Counted from the stretch's first letter, positions 27,328 to 35,799 are shown. The stretch: DNA of 64,000 nucleotides from Flavobacterium xinjiangense (GCF_900142885.1 NZ_FRCL01000010.1:83940-147939); one strand, 5' to 3'. Translations and numbers: made by a program. Notes: generated by a model from the sequence alone, not told the origin.

Positions 27328-27792
27328 ATGAAGAAAACAATTTACACACTGGCTGCAATAACGGTAATGGCAGCAACCTTATTACTGGGATGCAATACTT
27401 CTACTAAAAAACAAGAAGATGCGATAGATGATGTAGCCGATGCTCGAGAAAATACGGAAGATGCCAAAGAAGAATTAATGCTGTCAAAAAAAGAAGCAAA
27501 TGCCAACGAGTGGAAAAAAATTAAAAAAGAGACTAATACCAGAATTACAGAAAATAAAATTCGAATTGCTCAATTAAAAATTAAAATGACAAAATCCGGA
27601 TACTCAATTGATACTTTGTACGCTAAAAAAATTGAAGAACTGGAACAAAAAAATAAAAATATCAAGATTAAAGTTGATAGTTATAAAAATGATACCACTG
27701 ATGATTGGGAATTATTTAAACGAGAATACATTCACGATATCAACGAACTTAATCGAGCAATAAAAGAAGTCACGGTTTACAATAAGAAATAA
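27328..27792 (+). CDS. Coiled-coil lipoprotein, hypothetical
   Basis: 154 residues. The signal peptide ends with a lipobox around Cys22 (LLLGC). The mature part is highly charged and helical, with a DDVADARENTEDAKEEL stretch and several Lys/Glu-rich coils, so it is probably an extended periplasmic or outer-membrane-anchored helix, Lpp-like in general character. No domain is recognised. A hairpin terminator follows; no shared-type promoter was found upstream. Confidence 0.75.
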   Translation: MKKTIYTLAAITVMAATLLLGCNTSTKKQEDAIDDVADARENTEDAKEELMLSKKEANANEWKKIKKETNTRITENKIRIAQLKIKMTKSGYSIDTLYAKKIEELEQKNKNIKIKVDSYKNDTTDDWELFKREYIHDINELNRAIKEVTVYNKK

Positions 27793-27801
27793 TCAATATG
27801 C

Positions 27802-27832
27802 AAAAGGCGAGCTAATTAACTCGTCTTTTTTT
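27802..27832 (+). terminator. Rho-independent terminator
   Basis: Stem AAGGCGAG / CTCGTCTT (one G-T pair) with an 8-base loop and seven T residues. Confidence 0.82.
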
Positions 27833-27894
27833 ATGGTTTAAAATTTTATAAAAATTAAATGTTGATTCTTTTAAACCTAAAAAATGCGCTCAGG

Positions 27895-27959
27895 TGTGAA
27901 TAATGTAAGTTTTATAAAAAGTTTTGTAACACTTTTCTCCGCATTCATGGCCACCTTTG
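27895..27959 (+). promoter_or_regulatory. Stress-island promoter site 10 (before porin-YtxH operon)
   Basis: TGTGAATaatGTAAG at 27895-27909, 15 bases, TGTAAC at 27925-27930, 25 bases, TTTG at 27956-27959 (CACCTTTG). It lies 34 bp before the ATG at 27994. Confidence 0.87.
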
Positions 27960-27993
27960 TATTATAACAAAAACACATTAAAAATATATTAAA

Positions 27994-28626
27994 ATGAAAA
28001 ATTCAAAAATTATTTTAGCGTCATTAGTACTAACTGTTATGGGTTTTACAAATAGTAATGCTCAAAGTAGTAATGTTACAAAATTTGGTGTAAAAGGGGG
28101 AGTTAATTTCTCAAATTTATACACAGACAATGCAGATGACGAAAATGTCTTAACTGGTTTTAATGTTGGTTTGTATGCAAAGGTTCCCGTAACCAATTCT
28201 ATTTCTATTCAACCTGAAATTTATTACACAGGAAAAGGTGCTGAAGTAGTTTATAACAATGCTTTTGCTTCCGGAACGGCAAAATTCAAACTGAATTATA
28301 TTGAAGTACCAGTTATGTTAGTTGCAAACGTTACCAAAAATTTCAATGTACAAGTAGGACCTTATGCAGGTTATTTAATTAGCGGTAAAACTACAAACGA
28401 ATCTGGAACTTACAATTTCCAAGACAATATAAACACAGATGATTTCAATAAAATTGATGCTGGTGTCGCTGCTGGTCTTGGGATCGATTTAGAAACAGTT
28501 AGTTTTGGTGTACGATACAATTACGGTCTTACTAAAGTAGGAAAAGAAAATCCTACAACAAAGCAGACTTATCCTGACGCAAAAAATAGTGTTTTGAGTT
28601 TTTATGGAGCTTTTTCATTTAACTAG
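27994..28626 (+). CDS. Outer-membrane beta-barrel protein (PorT/OMP_b-brl type)
   Basis: 210 residues with a cleavable signal peptide (about 1-23, ending NAQ). The mature chain has alternating amphipathic strands typical of an eight-strand barrel: KFGVKGGVNFSNLY at the start, SIQPEIYYTGKG, FNVQVGPYAGYLISG, and a terminal strand ending in aromatic Phe before the last Asn. This matches the Bacteroidetes porin-family/outer-membrane beta-barrel group. It leads a run of small envelope genes under promoter site 10. Its cargo or binding role is unknown. Confidence 0.88.
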   Translation: MKNSKIILASLVLTVMGFTNSNAQSSNVTKFGVKGGVNFSNLYTDNADDENVLTGFNVGLYAKVPVTNSISIQPEIYYTGKGAEVVYNNAFASGTAKFKLNYIEVPVMLVANVTKNFNVQVGPYAGYLISGKTTNESGTYNFQDNINTDDFNKIDAGVAAGLGIDLETVSFGVRYNYGLTKVGKENPTTKQTYPDAKNSVLSFYGAFSFN

Positions 28627-28748
28627 TACCCAAAGCGGTAATAAAAAAATTAATATTTTAAAAAAATACATAAATAACTGCAATACAGTTAATTAATTTT
28701 TTTAAATTTAAGTAATAATTAATAATTAACAATTAAAAAATAGAAATC

Positions 28749-28901
28749 ATGAGCAATCTTCTTTACACAATCGCAGTAATTTTAATCATTTTTTGGGCAA
28801 TCGGATTCTTTGCATACAGTGCAGGTGGACTAATACATATCCTACTTGTTATTGCAGTAATTGCAGTAATATTGAGACTTATCCAAGGGAGAAGATTATA
28901 A
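28749..28901 (+). CDS. lmo0937-family small membrane protein
   Basis: 50 residues: a first hydrophobic helix (LLYTIAVILIIFWAIGFF), a short AYSAGGLIHI turn and a second helix (LLVIAVIAVILRLIQG) ending in basic residues. This matches the lmo0937 family, which often sits next to YtxH and holin-like genes in stress regions. Start ATG and stop TAA are clear, with an A-rich leader. It lies between the beta-barrel gene and the YtxH gene in the same direction. Confidence 0.88.
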   Translation: MSNLLYTIAVILIIFWAIGFFAYSAGGLIHILLVIAVIAVILRLIQGRRL

Positions 28902-28933
28902 AAAAATAGAATGTAAATATTAAAAAAAAAGTT

Positions 28934-29278
28934 ATGAAAGCAGATAAAGTAGTATTAGGTATATTAGGTGGTGTGGCTGCCGGAGCATTATTAGGAATAT
29001 TGTTTGCCCCTCAAAAAGGAGACAAAACAAGAAGAAAAATTTTGGATAAAAGCAATGATTATGCTGATGAGTTAAAAGACAAATTAGACACATTATTAGG
29101 AACCATGACTAATAAATATGAAAAAATTTGGAAAGAAGGGGAAAATTTAATTTCTCAAGGAAAATCAAAATTTGAAGACATTAAATCGGAAGGAAAATCA
29201 AAATTTGATGATGCTAAAGCTGAAGGGCAAACAAAATTTGATAATTTAAAAAGCGAAATAAAAAATTCAAATATTTAA
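28934..29278 (+). CDS. YtxH-domain stress protein
   Basis: 114 residues. The N-terminus has the YtxH signature: a short glycine-rich membrane helix (VVLGILGGVAAGALLGILFAP) followed by QKGDKTRRKI. The rest is an amphipathic helix with three near-identical 11-residue units of the type KSKFEDIKSEG, as in apolipoprotein- or LEA-like helices. YtxH is a general stress protein in Bacillus. The 11-mer repeats suggest lipid association or desiccation/cold protection; that is inference. Confidence 0.88.
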   Translation: MKADKVVLGILGGVAAGALLGILFAPQKGDKTRRKILDKSNDYADELKDKLDTLLGTMTNKYEKIWKEGENLISQGKSKFEDIKSEGKSKFDDAKAEGQTKFDNLKSEIKNSNI

Positions 29279-29330
29279 AACTATTTGAGTACCAAAATTT
29301 CATAATACAAATAAGATTAAATTTTAAATC

Positions 29331-29678
29331 ATGGACAACCAAGCAACACCAATAGAAATGCTTTTTGAAAAAGCAGAGGATTACACTCGAACAACTGTAG
29401 AATTAGCAAAACTAAATGTTATTGATAAATCTGCCGATGTTTTATCCTCGCTCCTTTCAAGATTAACCGTTATTATTGTTGTTGCTATGTTTGCCCTATT
29501 GATTAATATTGGACTTTCAATTTGGATAGGTGAATTACTTGGTAAAACCTATTACGGTTATTTTCTGGTTGCCAGTGCATACTTTATTCTAGCTATCGTC
29601 ATAAATAGCTTTAAAGATCAATGGATTAAATTACCCGTTAGTAATTTTATAATCACAAAAATGCTTAAAAAAAGATAG
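29331..29678 (+). CDS. Phage holin-family/YqjE-like membrane protein
   Basis: 115 residues: an N-terminal amphipathic helix (IEMLFEKAEDYTRTTVELAKLNVIDK), then two membrane helices (about 45-65 and 75-95) and a basic tail. The layout fits the Holin-X/YqjE (DUF1469-type) group, which accompanies YtxH and YqjK-like proteins and is not a true lysis holin. It stands 52 bp after the YtxH gene and one base before the next start, so it is within the same operon. Confidence 0.8.
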   Translation: MDNQATPIEMLFEKAEDYTRTTVELAKLNVIDKSADVLSSLLSRLTVIIVVAMFALLINIGLSIWIGELLGKTYYGYFLVASAYFILAIVINSFKDQWIKLPVSNFIITKMLKKR

Positions 29679-29679
29679 T

Positions 29680-30033
29680 ATGAAAAAGAGTAATGAAACG
29701 GACGATTTAAATGAGACTATCGCTTTATTAGAATACAGACAAAAGCAAGAATTAAGGATACTCAAAGAACAATTTGAAGTGACCTATGATAGCTTAAAAC
29801 CTCTAAATATTATAAAAAAAGCCTTTAATGATATGACCACTTCGTCAGAATTAAAAGGCAATCTAATTAATAATGTTATTGGTATGTCTACCGGTTATCT
29901 GACTAAAAAACTTTTATTAGGCTCAAGTCATAATCCATTCAAAAGAATATTAGGTAACGTATTACAATTTGTAATTACAAATGTCGTTACTAAACATACC
30001 GACGCTGGGAAACCTGCTGAATTATTGGAATAG
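29680..30033 (+). CDS. Hypothetical protein of the YtxH/holin-X operon
   Basis: 117 residues. The first half is a charged helix (LLEYRQKQELRILKEQFEVTYDSLKP). The second half is moderately hydrophobic with a glycine-containing segment (GMSTGYLTKKLLLGSSHNPFKRILGNVLQFVITNVVTKH), suggesting membrane association. It starts two bases after the previous stop, so translation is coupled. Position and layout resemble the third gene (YqjK-like) of YqjC-E-K clusters, but the sequence is not clearly homologous. Function unknown. Confidence 0.75.
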   Translation: MKKSNETDDLNETIALLEYRQKQELRILKEQFEVTYDSLKPLNIIKKAFNDMTTSSELKGNLINNVIGMSTGYLTKKLLLGSSHNPFKRILGNVLQFVITNVVTKHTDAGKPAELLE

Positions 30034-30192
30034 TACATCATAGTACTAAGATTAAAAAATATTCCTACTTTTTTGTTTTTTTTATATAGTTATATTGAAA
30101 TATATTCTATAAAATGGATCACATTTGCTACGGTATAGGTTACTTTTACGCATATACTTTCTGCTAATTTAATTTTTTTGAATAAAAAAGTA

Positions 30193-31317
30193 ATGATACC
30201 TCCCAAGAAAAATGATTTAATGCATGTTATAAAAAAAAATTCTTTTAAAAATAAAGAAGAAGAAAAACCTGCAACACAATTAAATCTGCCTATTCCGGAA
30301 TTGGAGCATCATAAACTAAAAATAGCGAAGCAAGCAGCTGAATTAGTGAGTACTAGAAAAGAACTTGCCATTCAAGATGAAGAGAACGAGAAAAGAGTTT
30401 CAGAACTTGTATTTCTTAATAAAAAAATCACCTTCAAAAATTGTGAAATTGCTATTCAAACTGCAGAGTTGAATATCGCTAAAAGAACGCTACTTGCTCA
30501 AAACCAAGAAAAAGAAAAAAGAACGGCCGAATTTATTGTTGCAAATGAAGAACTGGCATATCAAAACATCGAAAAAGAAAAAAGGGCAGTTGAACTAAAA
30601 ATTGCAAATAAAAAAATTGCTTTTAAAAACAAGGAACATGTATTTAAAACCGCAGAGTTAAACATTGCTAATAGAAAACTTATTTTTCAAAATGACGAAA
30701 AAGAAAAACGAGCAGCAGAATTAATTATTGCAAATAAAGAACTTGTTTTTCAAAACGAAGAAAAAGAAAAAAGAGCTTCTGAATTAATTATCGCCAATGA
30801 AGAACTTGCTTTTCAAAATGAAGAAAAAGAAAAACGGGCCGCTGAATTAATTATTGCGAATAAAGAACTTATTTTTCAAAATGACGAAAAAGAAAAACGA
30901 GCCGCTGAATTAATTATTGCCAATAAAGAACTTGTTTTTCAAAACGAAGAAAAAGAAAAAAGAGCAGCTGAGTTAATTATTGCTAATAAAGAACTTGCCT
31001 ATCAAAACCAAGAAAAAGAAAAGAGAGCAAAAGAATACCTATTGGCAAATAAAGAACTCAAGAAAGCGCAAGCATATCAAAAAGAATATATAAAAGGGCT
31101 CGAGAAAATGATGTTTATGACCTCCCATAGAGTTAGACAACCCATTACCAATATTTTAGGACTTTCAGCACTTTTGGATCAAAACATAAATTCTCCAGAA
31201 GAACTAAAAGTTTACTTAGATTATATCAAACAATCCGCTTTGGCATTAGACAGCTTTACTAAAGACCTTACCTCATTTATTTCAGAACTAGGAAAAAAAG
31301 GGGAAATCAATTCATAG
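30193..31317 (+). CDS. Coiled-coil protein ending in a histidine kinase DHp domain without ATPase
   Basis: 374 residues from the ATG at 30193, chosen for its A-rich leader; a TTG at 30178 is in frame. Residues about 43-294 are twelve 21-residue coiled-coil repeats of the type found in the hybrid kinase at 1668. The C-terminal 75 residues form a HisKA-like dimerisation/phosphoacceptor segment with His312 in MTSHRVRQPITNILGL, followed by its second helix and then a stop. No HATPase domain follows and the downstream DNA has none. The protein therefore cannot phosphorylate itself; it could take phosphate from another kinase, form mixed dimers, or act as a scaffold. No membrane segment is seen. 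Confidence 0.85.
   Translation: MIPPKKNDLMHVIKKNSFKNKEEEKPATQLNLPIPELEHHKLKIAKQAAELVSTRKELAIQDEENEKRVSELVFLNKKITFKNCEIAIQTAELNIAKRTLLAQNQEKEKRTAEFIVANEELAYQNIEKEKRAVELKIANKKIAFKNKEHVFKTAELNIANRKLIFQNDEKEKRAAELIIANKELVFQNEEKEKRASELIIANEELAFQNEEKEKRAAELIIANKELIFQNDEKEKRAAELIIANKELVFQNEEKEKRAAELIIANKELAYQNQEKEKRAKEYLLANKELKKAQAYQKEYIKGLEKMMFMTSHRVRQPITNILGLSALLDQNINSPEELKVYLDYIKQSALALDSFTKDLTSFISELGKKGEINS
30319..31074 (+). repeat. Twelve tandem 63-bp units encoding 21-residue coiled-coil repeats
   Basis: The reading frame divides into twelve 63-bp units. The last six are highly alike (EKEKRAAEL-IANKEL type); the first six are more diverged. The units are related to those in the kinase gene at 2808-3248, although there the position after AEL is usually Gly rather than Ile. 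Confidence 0.9.
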
Positions 31318-31809
31318 AAAATCTAAATTACCTATTTATACCTTTCCAATTTTGAAATAAAAATTTTGAATCATAAGTTGTAATTCAAGACATACTCCAC
31401 TCTTTTTACTTGCACTATTTTACTCGTTCTATCCTGAAATTATAAATTTACAAAAAGGTAAAAAGAAAAATTTCAAATTAGTATATCCTCATTTTTCAAA
31501 GTACTCATCTTAAGATTTGTAAAAAGAAATACAAATCTTTTATCTGATGATTCCGCATATAATTTTTTGTGAAAATTAGTATTGCTTGACATCCTCAAAT
31601 TGTTTGATTAAAAATAATCTCAAATTTACTTTCCATACCATTCGTATTGCATTTATGTAGAAAAAAACTACGCTGGTTTTTGAATGAAATTTAAGTTTTT
31701 TTTAGGTTTTTTTTTAATTTTTTTTAGTACCTAACTATAGATAAAAACAATGAACAAATATAAGAAACTGTAAGACAATGACTTAAAAAAAACTAGTGAA
31801 TATAAAATA
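31318..31809. other. Long AT-rich non-coding gap
   Basis: About 490 bp without a convincing frame on either strand. It includes homopolymeric T stretches near 31695-31725 and no clear hairpin terminator. The only recognisable element is promoter site 11, which begins at its right end. Confidence 0.6.
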
Positions 31810-31874
31810 AGTGAATTTTACAAGCTAATTTTTTAATTGTATAATAGATTTAGTCTATAACTAGCCAATCTTTG
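31810..31874 (+). promoter_or_regulatory. Stress-island promoter site 11 (before Ig/DUF3494 gene)
   Basis: AGTGAATtttACAAG at 31810-31824, 15 bases, TATAAT at 31840-31845, 25 bases, TTTG at 31871-31874. It lies 34 bp before the ATG at 31909. Confidence 0.78.
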
Positions 31875-31908
31875 TCATAGATAATTTCTTAACCTAAATA
31901 CAATAAAA

Positions 31909-33690
31909 ATGAAAACAAAAAATTTACTTTTAACCCTCGCAATAATGTTTATTGCATTCTTTTCTGGCTGCGCCGAAGATGATTTCGTAGAAATCGACGG
32001 AGTTTGTCCAGTTGTTGTGTCTACCGTTCCAGTAAACGGAGCTACAAACGTACCTCTTGATCAATTAATTAGTGTGACTTTTAATGAAGAAATGAATCCT
32101 GCAACAATTAATCAGACTTCATTTACATTGAAAAATGGCACTTCACAAATAGCTGGTGTAATTACATACATAAATAAAACAGCAACCTTTAAGCCATCAG
32201 CTTTACTTACTCCTAACACAACGTATAGTGCAAGATTAACAAGAACGGTTATGGATCTTACCGGTAATGCGATACAAACAGAAACTAATTGGACTTTCAG
32301 TACAGGTTTAACCGTTACCCCAATGGTTACGTCAACTGATCCAGACAACAACGCCAATAACGTATTTTTAAATAAAGTAGTAAGTGTTAACTTTAATATG
32401 CCAATGAAGGCTTCAACTATTAATGCAACTACATATACTTTAGAACAAGGAACTACATCAGTTTCAGGAACAGTATCGTATAGCGGAACTACTGCTGTTT
32501 TTATTCCTACACTACCTTTGGCTCCAAATACACTTTATACAGCTACGGTTTCAAAGGCAGTAACAAACTTAGACAACACAACTTTAATAGCTGACTATGT
32601 ATGGAAATTCACAACAGGTGCTTTAGTAGCTCCAACCGTAACTTCTACAGACCCTATCAACAATTCAACTGGAATCAGTCTTAATAAAACGATTACTGCA
32701 GACTTTAGTATGATTATGGATCCGTCAACTTTTACAGCAACAACTTTTACCTTAAAACAAGGTACAACAACAATTTCAGGAGCTGTAACTTATTCAGGGT
32801 CTAAAGCCTCTTTTAAACCAACAAATCCTTTATTAGAAGGTAAAATTTATACTGCTACAATTACAACTGGTGCAAAAAGTGCTACCGGAGTGCCTTTAGC
32901 AAATGACTTCGTATGGAATTTTACAACATTAGTTGCAAATGCTCCTTCTCCAACTGCAGGGTTATTCTTTGGAGTATTTGGTGGAAATGCAGGAATAACG
33001 AATCAAGGTCTGAATACTAGGATTAATAATGGAAGTATCGGAACAACAGCTGCTTCTACTTTAGTAACTGGATTCACAGATAAATTAGCTTCTCCTAATG
33101 AGGTTTACACAGTTACACCTCTTAATAACGGACTTGTTTATGGTGGAGTTTTTGCAGCAGCACCAGCACCCGGGAATGCTACAAAAGCACAAACCGCGCT
33201 TGAAGGATTGAATGCAGCAAGAGACCTTTACAATAGCATTTCTCCAGCTTCAAAACCAGGAGGAAGTGACCAAGGATCAGGTGAGCTGGGTGGATTAACT
33301 TTAGCCGCAGGAGTTTATAAATCAGCAAGTGGTACTTATAAAATCACAAATGGAGATTTAACTTTAAATGGAAGTGCAACTGATGTTTGGATTTTCCAAG
33401 CAGAGTCTTCATTAACAGTAGGATCTCCAGCAGCTGTTAGAAATGTTAAATTGTTAGGTGGAGCTTTGGCTAAAAATGTGTTTTGGTACGTAGGTAGTAC
33501 GGCAGTTATCAACTACGCAGGTGGTGGTGTAATGACAGGAATCATACTAGCAGAAGACGGAGTTACATTGTCTTCTCCAGGTAGTAGCACAACTTTACCA
33601 GGTCAAGAAACGGTATTAAACGGAAGAGCAATTTCATTAATTGCTTCTGTAACTATGGTAAATACAATTATCAATGTTCCTGCTAACTAA
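31909..33690 (+). CDS. Lipoprotein with three Ig-like (Big_5) domains and a DUF3494 ice-binding-type domain
   Basis: 593 residues. The signal peptide ends in a lipobox with Cys21 (FFSGC). Three tandem Ig-like Big_5 domains follow (about 32-135, 137-242, 245-345), each with VTSTDP-N-A type openings, a ATINQTSFTLK-like centre and a W-F-T end. Residues about 352-592 are DUF3494, with AGVYKSASG, DVWIFQAESSLTV and AKNVFWYVGSTAVI matching the family beta-helix. The Ig stalk probably holds the ice-binding domain away from the cell surface. Unlike the protein at 12928 it lacks the VDAAGP capping segment, so the two domains belong to different subtypes. It is followed 78 bp later by the OmpA gene, with only a weak hairpin (TCCCGTC / GGCGGGA) between them. 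Confidence 0.92.
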   Translation: MKTKNLLLTLAIMFIAFFSGCAEDDFVEIDGVCPVVVSTVPVNGATNVPLDQLISVTFNEEMNPATINQTSFTLKNGTSQIAGVITYINKTATFKPSALLTPNTTYSARLTRTVMDLTGNAIQTETNWTFSTGLTVTPMVTSTDPDNNANNVFLNKVVSVNFNMPMKASTINATTYTLEQGTTSVSGTVSYSGTTAVFIPTLPLAPNTLYTATVSKAVTNLDNTTLIADYVWKFTTGALVAPTVTSTDPINNSTGISLNKTITADFSMIMDPSTFTATTFTLKQGTTTISGAVTYSGSKASFKPTNPLLEGKIYTATITTGAKSATGVPLANDFVWNFTTLVANAPSPTAGLFFGVFGGNAGITNQGLNTRINNGSIGTTAASTLVTGFTDKLASPNEVYTVTPLNNGLVYGGVFAAAPAPGNATKAQTALEGLNAARDLYNSISPASKPGGSDQGSGELGGLTLAAGVYKSASGTYKITNGDLTLNGSATDVWIFQAESSLTVGSPAAVRNVKLLGGALAKNVFWYVGSTAVINYAGGGVMTGIILAEDGVTLSSPGSSTTLPGQETVLNGRAISLIASVTMVNTIINVPAN

Positions 33691-33768
33691 GCAATTAATT
33701 TAAGGTTTAAATATCCCGTCTTAGGGCGGGATTCATTTAAATAAAATCTAATAATAAAATATATAAAA

Positions 33769-35799
33769 ATGAAATCAAACAATATTTATAAAGAGACAGC
33801 TTGTATATCATTGTCTCCTAATAAGCTAACCATCAAAAGCATTGCACTAATTGCTTTGTCTTTTTTAAGCTTTCAAACAGCAGTTCAAGCACAAGAAACG
33901 CTACCAGTTAAATACACAAAACCATCTTGGTTTTTTGGAGTAGCAGGTGGAGCAAATTTCAATTTCTATCGTGGTTCTACGCAACAATTGAATGCTAGTT
34001 TTACATCTCCAGTTGCGTTTCATGATGGATTTGGCGCTGGACTATTCATTGCACCACTTTTAGAATACCGTCCTGCTGATTCCAGATGGGGTGTTATGTT
34101 ACAAGCGGGCTATGATAACCGTAGAGGGAAATTTGACCAAGTGATTACAGACTGTGACTGCCCAGCTGATTTAAAAGCAAACGTGAGTTATATTACTGTA
34201 GAACCTAGTTTGCGTTTTGCACCATTTAAATCTGATTTTTATTTATATGGAGGTCCACGTTTGGCTTTCAACATGGATAAATCTTTTACATACCAATTAG
34301 GTGTTAATCCGGCGTTTCCTGATCAAACTGCTAATGCTGCGGTGAAAGGTGATTTTGACAATATCGAAAAAACAATTATTTCAATGCAAATTGGAGCAGG
34401 ATATGATATTCCACTTTCGTCAGACAGTAACAAGACACAATTTGTATTATCTCCTTTCGTATCTTTCCAACCTTATTTTGGTCAAAACCCACGTTCAACT
34501 GAAACATGGAATAATACTACTGTAAGAGCTGGTGTTGCGTTAAAATTTGGACAAGGACAAAATATCCAACAGTCTACTGATATGGTAAAAGACGGTGAAG
34601 TTCAATTCTCTGTAAACTCTCCTAGTAATGTTCCGGGAGAAAGAAGAATGACTGAAATTTTCCCACTTAGAAACTATGTATTCTTCAATACCGGATCTAC
34701 AGAAATACCAAATCGTTATGTTTTATTAAACAAAGATCAGGTTAAAGATTTCAAAGAAGACCAATTGGAAGTATTTGCTCCAAAAACGTTATCAGACCGT
34801 TCAAAACGTCAGATGATTGTTTATTACAACGTTCTAAACATCCTTGGTGACCGTATGCAAAAAAATCCTTCAGCAACAATTACTTTAGTGGGTTCATCAG
34901 AAAAAGGTCCTGAAGATGGAGCTGCAATGGCAGAATCAATCAAAACTTATTTGGTAAATGTATTCGCTATTAATCCTTCTAGAATTACTACTAAAGGTCA
35001 AAACAAACCAAATATCCCATCAGAACAACCTGGTGCAACATTAGAACTTGAATTACTTCGTGAGGGAGATCGTAGAGTTTCAATTGAAAGTAACTCTCCA
35101 GATTTATTAATGGAATTTCAAAGTGGACCAGATGCACAGATGAAGCCTGTTGTAATCAATGCTCTACAAGAAGCGCCTGCTGAAAGTTACGTTACTATAA
35201 ATAACGAAGGAGCTAAAGAAGCTTTATCTTCATGGTCAGTACAAATGACTGACGAACAAGGAAAAGTACAATCTTTTGGGCCGTACAGCGAAGATGTGGC
35301 TAGCATTCCTGGAAAATCAATTTTAGGAGACAGACCAGAAGGAGACTTTAAAGTTAAAATGGTAGGTCAAACTAAAAGTGGTAAGATTATAGAAAAGGAA
35401 ACCACTATGCATGTTGTACTTTGGACACCTGCAAAAATTGAAGAAGGTATTAGATATAGCATCATTTATGAATTTAATAAATCAAAAGCGATTGCAATCT
35501 ATGAAAAGTACCTAACTGATATTGTAACACCAAAAATTCCTGCAGGAGCAACTGTAATAATTCATGGTCACACTGATATTATTGGTGAAGAAGCGCATAA
35601 TCTTGATTTATCTTTAGCCCGTGCTAATGATGTTAAAGGAATTCTTGCAAGCGCTTTATCTAAAGCCGGTAGAAATGACGTGAAATTTGAAGTAAACGGA
35701 TTTGGAGAAGATGAAAACAAATCTCCTTTTGAAAACAAAACTCCAGAAGAGCGTTTTTATAACCGTACAGTGATAATTGAAATAATCCCTGCAAAGTAA
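33769..35799 (+). CDS. OmpA-family outer-membrane protein
   Basis: 676 residues with an extended N-terminal signal peptide (hydrophobic stretch about 22-40, cleavage near AVQAQ). Residues about 50-265 form a beta-barrel (FFGVAGGANFNFYRG, WGVMLQAGYDNRRG, LYGGPRLAFNM). A middle region contains two further periplasmic domains. The C-terminal domain (about 565-675) is OmpA-like, with HGHTDIIGEEAHNLDLSLARA and NRTVIIEI, and should bind peptidoglycan. It probably forms an operon with the ice-binding-type gene upstream, so the pair may fix a surface structure to the cell wall. A strong terminator follows. Confidence 0.9.
   Translation: MKSNNIYKETACISLSPNKLTIKSIALIALSFLSFQTAVQAQETLPVKYTKPSWFFGVAGGANFNFYRGSTQQLNASFTSPVAFHDGFGAGLFIAPLLEYRPADSRWGVMLQAGYDNRRGKFDQVITDCDCPADLKANVSYITVEPSLRFAPFKSDFYLYGGPRLAFNMDKSFTYQLGVNPAFPDQTANAAVKGDFDNIEKTIISMQIGAGYDIPLSSDSNKTQFVLSPFVSFQPYFGQNPRSTETWNNTTVRAGVALKFGQGQNIQQSTDMVKDGEVQFSVNSPSNVPGERRMTEIFPLRNYVFFNTGSTEIPNRYVLLNKDQVKDFKEDQLEVFAPKTLSDRSKRQMIVYYNVLNILGDRMQKNPSATITLVGSSEKGPEDGAAMAESIKTYLVNVFAINPSRITTKGQNKPNIPSEQPGATLELELLREGDRRVSIESNSPDLLMEFQSGPDAQMKPVVINALQEAPAESYVTINNEGAKEALSSWSVQMTDEQGKVQSFGPYSEDVASIPGKSILGDRPEGDFKVKMVGQTKSGKIIEKETTMHVVLWTPAKIEEGIRYSIIYEFNKSKAIAIYEKYLTDIVTPKIPAGATVIIHGHTDIIGEEAHNLDLSLARANDVKGILASALSKAGRNDVKFEVNGFGEDENKSPFENKTPEERFYNRTVIIEIIPAK

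Noticed and set aside
29331..29678. Prophage holin
   Set aside because: No other phage lysis or structural gene is nearby; the YtxH/lmo0937 context fits a stress-type holin-X/YqjE protein.
30090..30170. A stress-type promoter before the DHp-only gene (TTGAAATAT and TATAAA are present)
   Set aside because: Neither the 15-base nor the 25-base spacer can be satisfied.
30319..31074. CRISPR-like array because of the regular 63-bp units
   Set aside because: The units are contiguous without spacers and lie in frame inside a coding sequence.
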